From contig NZ_BMWB01000006.1 in the NCBI RefSeq assembly GCF_014651015.1, positions 1 through 64,000 on the forward strand: 64,000 bases of DNA. Reading direction: 5' to 3'. The notes below the pieces were generated by a model that saw nothing but the letters and a program-made list of their open reading frames with translations, was not told the DNA's origin and ran no database searches. This document shows, piece after piece, positions 27,414 through 38,449 of the stretch (within the stretch, counting starts at the first letter, position 1; every line of letters starts with the position of its first letter). Made by a program: the position numbers and the translations under genes. The stretch is from Streptomyces xantholiticus (lineage in GTDB: Bacteria > Actinomycetota > Actinomycetes > Streptomycetales > Streptomycetaceae).

Positions 27414-28655
27414 ATGACCAGAACGGCCGGCCAAGTCGGCACGGACAACCGTCACCATGACGTGATCGTCGTCGGCGCACGCTGCGCAGGTGCACCGACC
27501 GCCATGCTGCTCGCCCGTCTCGGACACCGGGTCCTCCTGGTCGACCGGGCGACCTTCCCCAGCGACACGATCTCCACGCACCTGATCCATCCGCCCGGAC
27601 TGGCCGCGCTGGACCGGTGGGGGCTGCTGGACCGGGTGGTCGCGACCGGATGTCCCTCCATCGACACCTACGCCTTCGACCTCGGTCCGTTCACCATCGC
27701 CGGGTCCCCCGCAGGGGCGGGCTTCGAGGTCTCGTACGCACCGCGTCGCACCGTCCTCGACAAGATACTCGTCGACGCCGCCGCCGAGTCCGGTGCTCAG
27801 GTGCGCGAGGCATTCACCGTCAAAGACATCGTGTCGGACGGCAGCACGGTCTCTGGCATCACGGGCCATGGCAAGGACGGGAGGCTCGTGACCGAACACG
27901 CCCGTGTGGTCGTGGGCGCGGACGGACTCCACTCGTCGGTCGGGAAGGCAGTGGGCGCCGTCGGCTACGCGGAGAAGCCGAAGATCAACGCCTACTACTA
28001 CACGTACTGGGCGGGACTGGCGATGCACGGGACGTTCGAGGCCTACGACCGAGGGGACCGGGCGTTCGCCGCATGGCCGACCAACGACGGTCTGACGATG
28101 GTCATCTGCGGCTGGCCGATGCGGGACTTCGAGGCCAACCGCGGTGATGTCGAAGGGAATTACCACGCCACGTTGGCCCGGGCGCCGGCCTTGGCCGAAC
28201 GGGTGTCCGCCGCCCACCGGACCGAACGGTTCGTCGGCATGGCCGTTCCCAACTACTTCCGTAAGCCGTACGGTCCGGGCTGGGTGCTGGTCGGCGACGC
28301 CGGATATCTGAAGGATCCCATCACCGCCCAGGGCATCCAGGACGCCTTCCGGGACGCGGAGCGGTGCGCGCGGGCACTCGACGACACCTTTGCCGGACGG
28401 CAGACGTTCGACGAGGCCATGCGGTCGAGCCAGGAGGCCCGGGACGCGGAGGTCATGAGCATGTACGAGTTCACGGCGGAGTTCGCGTCGATGGAGCCGC
28501 CGCCTCCCGAGATGGAGCAGTTGCTCCTTGCGACGTCCCGGAGCCGATCTGCGCAGGACGAGTTCGCCAGGGTGACGGCCGGAGTGACCCGGCCCGAGGA
28601 GTTCTTCGGCCACATGAAGGAACGGATGGCGCATGAGGCGGGCAGCCCGGCCTGA
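27414..28655 (+). CDS. FAD-dependent oxidoreductase/monooxygenase
   Basis: A 413-residue flavoprotein of the geranylgeranyl reductase/PHBH-like group. It has the N-terminal dinucleotide-binding motif VIVVGARCAGAPTAMLLARLG, the mid-protein VVGADGLHSSVGKAVG (DG motif) and the C-terminal FAD-binding GWVLVGDAGYLKDPITAQG. This order is typical of aromatic or polyketide hydroxylases and related reductases. The start MTRTAGQ is preferred (AGGTGG 6 bases upstream); a GTG at 27285 would add 43 residues that do not look like this family. It is divergent from a PadR repressor with a strong operator, suggesting induction by its substrate or a toxic compound. Confidence 0.88.
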   Translation: MTRTAGQVGTDNRHHDVIVVGARCAGAPTAMLLARLGHRVLLVDRATFPSDTISTHLIHPPGLAALDRWGLLDRVVATGCPSIDTYAFDLGPFTIAGSPAGAGFEVSYAPRRTVLDKILVDAAAESGAQVREAFTVKDIVSDGSTVSGITGHGKDGRLVTEHARVVVGADGLHSSVGKAVGAVGYAEKPKINAYYYTYWAGLAMHGTFEAYDRGDRAFAAWPTNDGLTMVICGWPMRDFEANRGDVEGNYHATLARAPALAERVSAAHRTERFVGMAVPNYFRKPYGPGWVLVGDAGYLKDPITAQGIQDAFRDAERCARALDDTFAGRQTFDEAMRSSQEARDAEVMSMYEFTAEFASMEPPPPEMEQLLLATSRSRSAQDEFARVTAGVTRPEEFFGHMKERMAHEAGSPA

Positions 28656-28803
28656 CCGTCACCGAAACCACCCCGTCCGGTGATGCCCCGATGACGATTC
28701 CGCCCGGGCAGGATCCGGGACTGCACCGGGCCCTGCTTGGGCGGACCGTGTGCCCGGTGAGTGATACCGCGCACATGCCGGTGAGGACGACAAAGGTGCG
28801 TGT

Positions 28804-28809
28804 TAGCGT
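28804..28809 (+). promoter_or_regulatory. -10 element TAGCGT, leaderless start
   Basis: TAGCGT ends 6 bases before the GTG start of the P450 at 28816, with no Shine-Dalgarno sequence. Confidence 0.4.
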
Positions 28810-28815
28810 CCGCGC

Positions 28816-30156
28816 GTGACATTTCCGGCCCTGGACGTATTCACGTCGGCTACCGCCGCGGCGGAGCCCGACGTGCACGATCGCATCGGCGCATCGCAGG
28901 TGCCGGACGCGCGGGAACTGGTCGAGCTGTTCGACCTGTTCGGGGAGGACTTCGTACGCGACCCCTTCCCCTGGCTGGACGCCCTGCGCGCCGAGTCGCC
29001 CGTGCACCGCGACCCGGGCACCGGGCTGTGGCTGGTCAGCCGCCACTGCGACGTACGACGGGTGCTGTCCGACTCGTCCGCCTTCCTGCCGGACAACGCG
29101 CAGAACGCGGTGGCCCCGCTGCCCGTCGCCGTGCTGCGGACCCTCGCACGGGCCGGCTTCACACTCCCGCCCGCGCTGGCCAACAACGGCACGGCCAGCC
29201 ATGCCGGGCTGCGCCGGGTCGTCACCCGGTTCTTCAACTCCCGGCGGGTAGCGGCCGCCGTCCCTGTGATCGAGCGCTGCGCCGACGAACTGCTGGACGC
29301 GGCGCAGGCCCGGATCGACGCCACCGGGCGCTGTGACCTGTTCGCCTCCTTCGCGCAGATCCTGCCGTGCCGGGTGCTGATGGAGCTGCTCGGTATCCGG
29401 GGTGTCACTCCCGATACGCTGGTCCGCTGGAGCGACGCCTCGCTGGAACTGTTCTGGGGCAGGCCCTCCCCCGAGCGTCAGCTGGAACTGGCCTGCCTCG
29501 TCGGTGAGTTCCACCAGTGGCTGACCGACACGGTGCACAGCGCCACGGCGGCGTCGGACTCCTTCATCGGGGCGCTGTCCCGCCACCGCCTGCCCGACGG
29601 AAAGCCGCTGGACACGCCAACCGCGGTCAGCGCCTGCTTCTTCGTCTTCATCGCCGGTCAGTCCACCACCGGTCAACTGATCGCCACCGTGTTGCGCCGG
29701 GCGCTGGCAGAGCCGGAACTTTTGCCGCGCCTGGTGTGCGAGGCGGGGTCGGCCGAGGCCTGGGTGGAAGAAGTGCTGCGGCGCGAGCCGCCGGTGACCA
29801 CCTGGCGCCGGATCACCGCACGGCCTGTGGAACTTGGTGGTGTCGAACTCCCGGCGGGTGCGCAGCTGCTCCTCATGCTGATGGGGAGCGGCTCCGACCC
29901 GGCCGTGTTCGCGGAGCCGGAGCGGATGTGCCCGCATCGGACGAACGTCCGCCATCACCTGGCCTTCGGAGCCGGCCGTCACCGCTGCCCGGGGGCGTCC
30001 CTGGCGCGCACGGAGGCGGCGATCGCCCTGCGGGCGGTGGCGCGCCGTATGCCGGACGTCCGGCTCACGACGGAAGGGGACGAACCGCCGATGCTCGGCC
30101 TGTTGTCCTTCCGGGCACCCCTGACAGTCGGGGTGGAGCGACGGCTCCCCCGATGA
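28816..30156 (+). CDS. Cytochrome P450 with altered I-helix
   Basis: A 446-residue soluble P450. It has the ExxR motif in VEEVLRREPPV and the heme-binding FGAGRHRCPGA with the cysteine ligand. The I-helix reads FIAGQSTTG; the acidic residue of the normal A-G-x-(D/E)-T is Ser here, which can change proton delivery and so the chemistry. Two long family stretches, RDPFPWLDALR and HAGLRRVVTRFFNSRR, support the assignment. It is monocistronic, with a leaderless-type promoter. Its stop is 50 bases from that of the convergent Fur-family gene. The substrate is unknown. Confidence 0.9.
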   Translation: MTFPALDVFTSATAAAEPDVHDRIGASQVPDARELVELFDLFGEDFVRDPFPWLDALRAESPVHRDPGTGLWLVSRHCDVRRVLSDSSAFLPDNAQNAVAPLPVAVLRTLARAGFTLPPALANNGTASHAGLRRVVTRFFNSRRVAAAVPVIERCADELLDAAQARIDATGRCDLFASFAQILPCRVLMELLGIRGVTPDTLVRWSDASLELFWGRPSPERQLELACLVGEFHQWLTDTVHSATAASDSFIGALSRHRLPDGKPLDTPTAVSACFFVFIAGQSTTGQLIATVLRRALAEPELLPRLVCEAGSAEAWVEEVLRREPPVTTWRRITARPVELGGVELPAGAQLLLMLMGSGSDPAVFAEPERMCPHRTNVRHHLAFGAGRHRCPGASLARTEAAIALRAVARRMPDVRLTTEGDEPPMLGLLSFRAPLTVGVERRLPR

Positions 30157-30205
30157 CGGCGTCGGCCGACCCCGGCCGGACCGACGCTTCCCCTTCGAGC
30201 GGAGG

Positions 30206-30616
30206 TCAGGCGCAGGAGGGGCACAGCCCGCGGTAGGTGACCTCCACCTCGGAGACCGTGAAGCCGAACCGTTCCTGGGCCGGGAGGTCGGCCAGCGGAT
30301 CTCCGGTCGGACGGACGTCGCGGATGGTGCCGCAGCGGGAGCACACCAGGTGCTGGTGCGGGTGGTGCGCGTTGGGGTCGTAGCGCTTGGCGCGGCCGTC
30401 GGTGGAGACCTCGATGACCTCGCCGAGCGAGACCAGTTCCCCCAGGGTGTTGTAGACGGTCGCCCGGGAGATCTCGGGCAGCCGCTGCACCGCGCGGGCG
30501 TGCACCTCGTCGGCCGTGAGATGCACGTGGTCGCCCTCGAGGACCTCCGCAACGACACGCCGCTGGGAGGTCACCCGCCAGCCACGCCCTCGCAGTCGCT
30601 CCAGCAGGGCACTCAT
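30206..30616 (-). CDS. catR: Fur-family peroxide repressor (CatR-like)
   Basis: A 136-residue Fur-family regulator. It has the winged helix WRVTSQRRVVAEVL and EISRATVYNTLGELVSLGEV, the metal-binding HHPHQHLVC, and two CxxC pairs (CSRC and CPSC) for structural zinc. It closely resembles, from recall, Streptomyces CatR, a peroxide-responsive repressor of catalase. Here it is divergent from katG rather than next to a monofunctional catalase. A TGGACTATGTCCA palindrome lies in the shared upstream region. It should repress katG and probably itself until oxidised. Confidence 0.9.
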   Translation of the reverse strand: MSALLERLRGRGWRVTSQRRVVAEVLEGDHVHLTADEVHARAVQRLPEISRATVYNTLGELVSLGEVIEVSTDGRAKRYDPNAHHPHQHLVCSRCGTIRDVRPTGDPLADLPAQERFGFTVSEVEVTYRGLCPSCA

Positions 30617-30704
30617 ATCGGTTCACCTGTTCAGGCTTGGCGGGACATCCGGAGTTCACCGGCCGACGTCCGGGCCCCGATTGGATATGGAACCCGCAAG
30701 CTTC

Positions 30705-30732
30705 TTGACCTGGACTATGTCCATTGTAGGAT
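30705..30732 (+). promoter_or_regulatory. katG promoter with overlapping Fur-type operator
   Basis: TTGACC (30705-30710) and TAGGAT (30727-30732) are separated by 16 bases. The spacer contains the palindrome TGGAC-TAT-GTCCA (30711-30723), so a bound dimer would block RNA polymerase. The predicted transcript starts near 30739 and has a leader of about 315 bases. Confidence 0.65.
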
Positions 30733-30788
30733 CAGATCCGGCAATAGCCAAGGGAGCACGAGCCTCCAGCGCGGCAGGAGACCCAGAC

Positions 30789-30830
30789 ATGACAGGACCA
30801 CCGCCGAGAAGCCGAACGGTGCCGGCCTGA
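30789..30830 (+). CDS. 13-codon upstream ORF in the katG leader
   Basis: A short frame MTGPPPRSRTVPA follows AGGAG (30776-30780) with an ideal 8-base spacing. It contains three consecutive prolines, a known ribosome-slowing motif. The stop codon is followed directly by a 12-base perfect palindrome (30831-30842). It may be a leader peptide that modulates katG expression, or just a chance ORF; no experimental parallel is known to me. Confidence 0.35.
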   Translation: MTGPPPRSRTVPA

Positions 30831-30969
30831 GCGGCCGGCCGCCTCTCGCGGAGGGCTGTTCAAGGCCTCGCTGGGGGGTGCCCCGCGTCACCGCCGTTGC
30901 CTCGGGGCGCTTCGCGCAAGGTGCAGATCCCTCCAGCCCCGTACGCCGTATCGCACCGCCAAGCGCTGA

Positions 30970-33285
<2,316 letters not shown>

Positions 33286-33290
33286 TCACG

Positions 33291-33326
33291 ACGTCCAGGT
33301 CGGCCGGCACCGGCCGACCTGGACGT
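33291..33326 (+). terminator. Perfect 17-bp hairpin after katG
   Basis: Arms 33291-33307 and 33310-33326 are exactly complementary with only CA between them. The hairpin begins six bases after the katG stop and is a strong terminator candidate. Confidence 0.75.
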
Positions 33327-33420
33327 CCTCGGCGCGAGTGGACCTCACCGTCGTGGGCCCCGGGGCTGCCCGCCGCATGCGGTGCGCAGCATCGCGGCCC
33401 CTTCATGGTGGGGCGAGTTG

Positions 33421-34536
33421 CTAGGACGGTACGGCGACACCGCTGTGCGGCTCTTCGGTCTCCGGCTCCTGCGGCGGATCAACGAGCTGCTCGCGCAGAT
33501 AGTTCCAGACCACCGCGATCAGCGCGGCCACCGGAACGGCGAGCAGGCTGCCCACAACACCGGCCAGGCTGCCGCCCAACGTCACGGCGAGCAGGATCAC
33601 CGCCGCGTGCAAACCCAGTCCACGGCTTTGGATCATGGGCTGGAACACGTTGCCCTCGAGCTGCTGCACCACGACGATGATCGCCAGTACGAGCAGGGCG
33701 TCGGTCAGGCCGTTCGACACCAGTGCGATGAGCACCGCGACCAAACCGGCGAACAGGGCACCCACGATGGGCACGAACGCGGACACGAAGGTCAGCACCG
33801 CCAGCGGCAGCACCAGGGGGACCCCCAGAATCCACAGGCCCAGGCCGATGAAGACGGCGTCGAGCAGGCCGACGAACGCCTGGGAACGCACGAACGCGCC
33901 CAGAGTGTCCCACCCGCGCGCGGCCACGGTCGGGACATCGGTGGCGAGCCGGCCGGGAAGCTGGCGGGTGAGCCACGGAAGGAAGCGCGGGCCGTCCTTG
34001 AGGAAGAAGAACATCAGGAAGAGCGCCAGGACGGCGGTGACCACGCCGCTGAACACGGTGCTCACTCCCGTGACGACAGTGGTGACCATGCTGCCGACGC
34101 TGTCCTTGATACGGGCGGTCGCGGCGTCGAAGGCACCTGTGATCTGGTCGTCGCCGATGTTCAGCGGCGGCCCGGCCGCCCACTCGCGCAGCTTCTCGAT
34201 GCCTTCCACCACACCATCGGCGAGCTCGCCGGACTGGGATGCCACCGGCACCGCGATCAGCGCCACGATGCCCGCGGCGACCAGGAGGAACAGGACGGTC
34301 ACCACCGACGCGGCCAGGGCAGGGGGCCACCCGCACCGGCGCAGGAAGCGCGCCAGGGGCCAGGTCAGCGTGGTGAGGAACAGGGCCACTACGAGCGGCC
34401 AGACGATGGACCACATGCGGCCCAGAAACCACAGGGCCACCCCGGCCATCACGAGGACCAGCAGCAACTCGACCGAGACGCGCGCCGAGGTACGAAGCGC
34501 GGCGCGGGTTCTCGTGGAACTCAACGTGGCAGACAT
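33421..34536 (-). CDS. AI-2E family membrane permease
   Basis: A 371-residue polytopic membrane protein of the AI-2E (PerM/TqsA) family. Two N-terminal helices (residues 25-70), a third near 85 and a soluble stretch (WAAGPPLNIGDDQITGAFDA) precede the conserved C-terminal helix block. That block contains FLKDGPRFLPWL, FVSAFVPIVGALFAG and VVQQLEGNVFQPMIQSRGLG, the family signature. Members export small molecules or act in cation/proton antiport. The start at MSATLSS puts the first helix in register. It is convergent with katG and no partner gene is nearby. Substrate unknown. Confidence 0.9.
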   Translation of the reverse strand: MSATLSSTRTRAALRTSARVSVELLLVLVMAGVALWFLGRMWSIVWPLVVALFLTTLTWPLARFLRRCGWPPALAASVVTVLFLLVAAGIVALIAVPVASQSGELADGVVEGIEKLREWAAGPPLNIGDDQITGAFDAATARIKDSVGSMVTTVVTGVSTVFSGVVTAVLALFLMFFFLKDGPRFLPWLTRQLPGRLATDVPTVAARGWDTLGAFVRSQAFVGLLDAVFIGLGLWILGVPLVLPLAVLTFVSAFVPIVGALFAGLVAVLIALVSNGLTDALLVLAIIVVVQQLEGNVFQPMIQSRGLGLHAAVILLAVTLGGSLAGVVGSLLAVPVAALIAVVWNYLREQLVDPPQEPETEEPHSGVAVPS

Positions 34537-34650
34537 GGAGCTCACCCTATTCGTACTCCCGTCCCACTTCGGAATCACCGCTGGCGGGGAGCCACTTCGT
34601 CGAGCAACTCGGCCCGCCCGGCCGACGAATTGACCGGGTGTCGGCACAGA

Positions 34651-34708
34651 GGGTGACCCGACCCCGGCGAAGGCACGGCACGGCACGGCACGGCACCGAA
34701 GGTCACCC
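34651..34708. repeat. GGCAC tandem repeat flanked by inverted repeats
   Basis: Five GGCAC units (34672-34696) lie between GGGTGACC (34651-34658) and GGTCACCC (34701-34708), which are perfect inverted arms. The whole element lies between the AI-2E gene and the divergent small membrane-protein gene. Confidence 0.5.
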
Positions 34709-34763
34709 GGGCCAGGCCGAGCACATCGGATCTGGTGGGTGATCCGCTCGGTGCGGCAGTGCC

Positions 34764-34769
34764 TATGCT
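34764..34769 (+). promoter_or_regulatory. -10 element TATGCT, leaderless start
   Basis: TATGCT ends 6 bases before the ATG at 34776, with no Shine-Dalgarno sequence. Confidence 0.5.
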
Positions 34770-34775
34770 GCGTGG

Positions 34776-35225
34776 ATGGCGAGCAACAACAGCAGATCGG
34801 CCCGGCCCGCACAGGAGTTCCGCCCGGCCCGCACCACCCCGCTGTCCCGCATGGGCGGTTACGGAGTGGACGGCCGGCGGCTGGCCCGAGGGACGGCGGG
34901 CCTCGCGCTGTACGGGGTGGCAGCGGGCACCGGGACAACCATGCTCGGACGGGCGGCACCGGGCCTGGATTGGCTCGTGTTCGCCACCGGGTTCACCCTC
35001 GGCATCGGCCTGGGGATCGCTCTCCTGATCCTCCACAAAGCGGCATGGACGGCCGTGCTTTCCGTGCCCGGCACAGCAGCCGTCGTGATGGGGGCGATCG
35101 GCGGAAGGCCCGGAGCGGTCGTGGCCGGCGCGGCGCTGTGGACCGTTCTCACGGTGGTGGCCGGCCTGCGTGGGTTCCGGCGGCGCCGGCGCGGCATCGA
35201 GCCCTGGTGGGACCGACTCACCTGA
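34776..35225 (+). CDS. Small membrane protein of unknown function
   Basis: A 149-residue protein that I do not recognise. A basic N-terminal tail (to about residue 40) precedes four hydrophobic segments, roughly at residues 40-58, 64-84, 88-107 and 109-130. A strongly basic RGFRRRRRGIEPWWDRLT tail follows. It is probably a four-helix inner-membrane protein with both termini inside, by the positive-inside rule. The promoter is of the leaderless type. Its stop is 201 bases from that of the convergent glutamine cyclotransferase. Confidence 0.75.
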   Translation: MASNNSRSARPAQEFRPARTTPLSRMGGYGVDGRRLARGTAGLALYGVAAGTGTTMLGRAAPGLDWLVFATGFTLGIGLGIALLILHKAAWTAVLSVPGTAAVVMGAIGGRPGAVVAGAALWTVLTVVAGLRGFRRRRRGIEPWWDRLT

Positions 35226-35426
35226 CCTGCCGCGACCGGGCCGTACCGCGTGGACGGCAGGCGGCGAGCCACCATTCGCCGCGGGCGATGTGCGCAGCCG
35301 CGGCGCTCTCTGCCGCGGCCCGGTCGCGGGTCACCAGGGCCGCCGGGGTGGCCAGGGTCGCCCGGCCGTCCAGCGGCTCACGGCGGGCCCGGTCAAGGGA
35401 TGAGGCGCGCGAGGCACTGCAGCACC

Positions 35427-36263
35427 TCACGACCGTTGCGCGCGTGGGACGAATGTGACGCGGAACAGCTTGGGCCACAGTTTGCCGGTGAGCAGGAACT
35501 GATCCGTGCCGGGGACGACCGCAATGCCGTTCAGTACGGCTGAGCCGGGCCGCTCTTCCGCGTCCAGCAGGCCTGCGGCGTCGATTTCCCCGGTGACGGT
35601 GCCGGTGTTCGCGTCGATGCGCATGATCCGGTCCGAGAACAGGACATTGGCGTAGACGGTGTCGCCGACGCATTCCAGTTCGTTGAGGTGCATCACGGCC
35701 CGCCCTTCGGCGGTGACTTCGACCTCGCCCGTCTTCGCCAGGCTCTCCGGATCGCGGAAGGTGAGCCGTGACGACCCGTTGCTCGTCACCAGCCGGTTGC
35801 GTTTGCGCTGATGGCACAGCCCCCAGCCTTCGTCTCGATAGGGGACTCTGCGCAGTTCGGCGAGAGTCCTCGCATCGCGTTGGACCGCGATGCCATTGCG
35901 CCATGTGAGCTGCCACAGGGTCGGCCCGACGACGGTGATCCCCTCGCCGAACAGCGGAGCGGGCAGCTCCACCCGAATCGTGGGGCCGCCACCGAGCGGG
36001 CTCGCGCGGATCGAGGACCTCCCGACCAGACCGGTGCTCTCGTACAGAATGCGTCCGGAGACCTCCAGCCCCTGCGTGAACGCCTGAGGGTCGTGGGGCA
36101 GAACGTCGAGCACGCGGACCTCCAGCCGCTCGACCTGCCCGGCGAGCCGCCCGGCTGCACTCGCACCACGCCGTGCGGCTTCGCCGCCCGGACCGTACGA
36201 GGGGGCCACGCCTGCGGTGAGCAGAGCCGCCGCCATGAAGACGGGCAGCAGAAGACGACGCAT
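35427..36263 (-). CDS. Secreted glutamine cyclotransferase
   Basis: A 278-residue glutaminyl-peptide cyclotransferase of the plant/bacterial five-bladed beta-propeller type, converting N-terminal glutamine to pyroglutamate. A signal peptide is clear (MRRLLLPVFMAAALLTAGVA). Conserved propeller segments include DPQAFTQGLEVSGRILYEST, FGEGITVVGPTLWQLTWRNG, EGWGLCHQ, LNELECVGDTVYANV and VLNGIAV. It acts outside the membrane, where it could protect peptides from aminopeptidases. The start at 36263 puts the signal peptide first; an upstream in-frame start would hide it. It is convergent with the small membrane protein, and the only neighbour upstream is a gene-free stretch. Confidence 0.9.
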   Translation of the reverse strand: MRRLLLPVFMAAALLTAGVAPSYGPGGEAARRGASAAGRLAGQVERLEVRVLDVLPHDPQAFTQGLEVSGRILYESTGLVGRSSIRASPLGGGPTIRVELPAPLFGEGITVVGPTLWQLTWRNGIAVQRDARTLAELRRVPYRDEGWGLCHQRKRNRLVTSNGSSRLTFRDPESLAKTGEVEVTAEGRAVMHLNELECVGDTVYANVLFSDRIMRIDANTGTVTGEIDAAGLLDAEERPGSAVLNGIAVVPGTDQFLLTGKLWPKLFRVTFVPRAQRS

Positions 36264-36822
36264 GGCGTCACATTGGCACAGCGTCGACCGTATTCCGGTG
36301 TGGCCGCGCCCGTGCCTCGCCGCACCGCCGGCGGACCGTGGCTCGCCGACCCGTGGCTCGCCGACAAAGACGTCCACCTATCCCCTTGCGAAGGACGGCG
36401 AGCCTTGCATCCACCCGGCTGTTGCGGCCGTTCTCGGCCTCACGGTGCCGAGCGAGGAAGCAGCCTCAGGCGCCCACCTTGCCGACCTGGTCACCGCGGC
36501 CGTCGCGATCGTCCTTCTCACCTTGGGATGAAGACAGGCGTCAACACTGACGGCAGCGCCGACCGATGGCGGAGCGGACAGCCGCCCCCGTCGGTGCGGC
36601 GGAGTCGTCGCACCGGCTGCTTCGCTGCGGCCCGCACGGCCCATGCTGAGAGTCACCGCATGCGATCGGGTCCCGGTCGGGCCCGTGGCCGGCCCACAGG
36701 TGAGTGATCATCACGGAGTGATCGCAGACCTGTCCCTTGCCCGACCGTCCGCCGTGCCTGGCGCACATCGGTGAAGCCGGCCCGGGCGGGGGCACAGCGG
36801 CCAAGCCATGGGGACAGCCGGT
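36264..36822. other. Intergenic region with possible short ORF
   Basis: About 560 bases without a supported gene. A plus-strand frame ending at 36531 carries AVAAVLGLTVPSEEAAS, a more protein-like end than its neighbours, but it lacks a start with a ribosome-binding site and I do not recognise it. A 15-base direct repeat (CCGTGGCTCGCCGAC type) lies at 36337-36364. Confidence 0.35.
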
Positions 36823-37212
36823 TCACGCGAATGCGTCGACGCGAACATGATGCATGACACTGCTGGTGACCCGGTAGCGGCCGTTGGGGAGGCCTGCGGC
36901 GGGGACGACACGCACCGTCAACGGACCGGCCCATTCGTAGCGGTTCACTTCCCCGTGGCGGACCAGCATGTCGGTCAGCGCCTGCCCGACACGGCCTCCG
37001 CGCCGTGTCAGCTCCCGGTGGACGTCCGGCTCGAGTTCCACCTCGTAGGCGTTGGGTACCACCACGCGGCTCTGGCTGCACACCACGACGTGAGAGTCGC
37101 ATTCGTGCCGCAACGCATCGAGCAGCTCGACCTGTTCGCTGCGGAAAGCTTTGGCGAGGAGTGCATCCTGCCAGCGTTCCAGGGCTCGTTCCCATCGGAT
37201 CAGCGTTCCCAT
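36823..37212 (-). CDS. Orphan FhaA N-terminal (DUF3662) domain protein
   Basis: A 129-residue protein matching the DUF3662 domain found at the N-terminus of FhaA, a regulator of peptidoglycan synthesis and division in actinobacteria. Characteristic pieces are IRWERALERWQDALLAKAFR, LLDALRHECDSHVVVCSQSR, VVVPNAYEVELEPDVHREL and VGQALTDMLVRHGEVNRYEW, then LPNGRYRVTSSV. No FHA domain follows and no PknB, PBP or RodA gene is nearby. It may be a free-standing partner or competitor of FhaA. Start choice (ATG 37212) is weak because no ribosome-binding site is clear; an earlier ATG at 37248 is possible. Confidence 0.8.
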   Translation of the reverse strand: MGTLIRWERALERWQDALLAKAFRSEQVELLDALRHECDSHVVVCSQSRVVVPNAYEVELEPDVHRELTRRGGRVGQALTDMLVRHGEVNRYEWAGPLTVRVVPAAGLPNGRYRVTSSVMHHVRVDAFA

Positions 37213-37630
37213 GGCACGCGGGTGCCCGAAACTTCGCGGGCCACGCACCTCCCGCGCATCCGTCTGTCGTGCCGCACCGCGCGCCGACCGGTCCGCACCG
37301 GCCTGGAGAAGTCCTTACGGGCGCCGGAAACCCTGTCGCCGCAATCCGCTGGGCGGTGGCCCCACGACCCAGCATCGACGAAGCGGCGGGCCGCCTGCAC
37401 GGCCCGCCCCCTGGTTCCCGTGCGCTCCCCGGCCGGTGGTAACACCCGCTACGGCCTTGGCCGACCGCCCACTTCCACCGACGTCCTGGCCGGCCGCGGC
37501 GATCCGCTGGAGCCGCGGACGATCAAACGGGTGGGCACGGTGATGGTACGGGCACGGGAACGGTCACCTTCGGCGGCGCTCCGCTCCAGTGGAGGTTTCC
37601 CACCCCCTGCTCGCGCTGCTGCAGGCCTGT
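37213..37630. other. Gene-free spacer
   Basis: About 420 bases between the DUF3662 gene and the GDSL hydrolase stop. I see no supported gene, repeat or hairpin. Confidence 0.4.
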
Positions 37631-38449
37631 TCACCTCGGTCCGCCGCGGTGACCGCTGTCGGTGGACATCTGTACGGGGAGAAGGTGCGGGCGTTTGGCC
37701 GTGCGGCCGTCACCGGACGAGTGCCCGCGTACGCGTCTGCGCAGCCAGGGGCCGAGGAAGGAAGCCGCCCAGCGCAGTTCGGCGGTGACGGCGTGCCGTC
37801 CGCGGGGCGGGGTCGGTCCAGGAGGCAGCTGATGTGTCCAGGAATCGTCACTGCCGGGCAGGTCGAGGGCATGAGCGACTGCGGCGGCGATCCGCTGGTG
37901 GCCGAGCGGGGCGGCGTGCAGCCGGTCGGGGCTCCACAGGCGAGCATCGGTGACCACGGGATGGTGGCCGGTCTCGGCTACGGCGACACCGTGACGCCGG
38001 GCGGCTTCGCGGATACGGTCGTTGAGTGCCGAGACGCGCGAGCTGAACGGGCGGGCGAGCGGGGTGATGCGCGCAAGGTCGGGAAAGGTCACGGTGGCGA
38101 CCCGGGCGCCACCGGCGGTGAGCGCGGCGAACATCGCCTCCAGGTGACCGGCGACCTCGTCGGCGTCGAACCTCGGCCGCAGCATGTCGTTGACCCCGGC
38201 GACCACGGTGGCCAGATCGGGGCTCAGGGCGAGGGCGGGTACGAGCTGCTCGGTGTGGACCTGCCCGGCCAGGCGTCCGCGGACGGCCAGGTTGGCGTAC
38301 TGCAGGCCGGGACTGTGCGGTGCGAGGTGCTCGGCGAGCCGGTCGGCCCATCCTCGAAGTCCGACCGTGTCGTCGCCGTCACCCAGGCCCTCGGTCTGAC
38401 TGTCGCCCAGAGCCACGTAGCGCAGGTACCGCGGATCAGTGCCGGACAT
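37631..38449 (-). CDS. SGNH/GDSL-family hydrolase
   Basis: A 272-residue SGNH-fold esterase or lipase. Block I is VALGDSQTEG with the catalytic Ser, block III is VVAGVNDMLRP (Gly/Asn oxyanion residues), and block V is SPDRLHAAPLGHQ with the catalytic Asp-His. There is no signal peptide, so it is probably cytoplasmic. The last 50 residues are a basic extension. The gene overlaps the end of the PadR regulator by 14 bases and has a GGGAGG site inside that gene, so both are co-translated. It probably acts on a small ester connected with the PadR signal. Confidence 0.87.
   Translation of the reverse strand: MSGTDPRYLRYVALGDSQTEGLGDGDDTVGLRGWADRLAEHLAPHSPGLQYANLAVRGRLAGQVHTEQLVPALALSPDLATVVAGVNDMLRPRFDADEVAGHLEAMFAALTAGGARVATVTFPDLARITPLARPFSSRVSALNDRIREAARRHGVAVAETGHHPVVTDARLWSPDRLHAAPLGHQRIAAAVAHALDLPGSDDSWTHQLPPGPTPPRGRHAVTAELRWAASFLGPWLRRRVRGHSSGDGRTAKRPHLLPVQMSTDSGHRGGPR

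Noticed and set aside
36217..36531. Small plus-strand ORF with a plausible C-terminus
   Set aside because: No ribosome-binding site, and it overlaps the glutamine cyclotransferase start; no family recognised.
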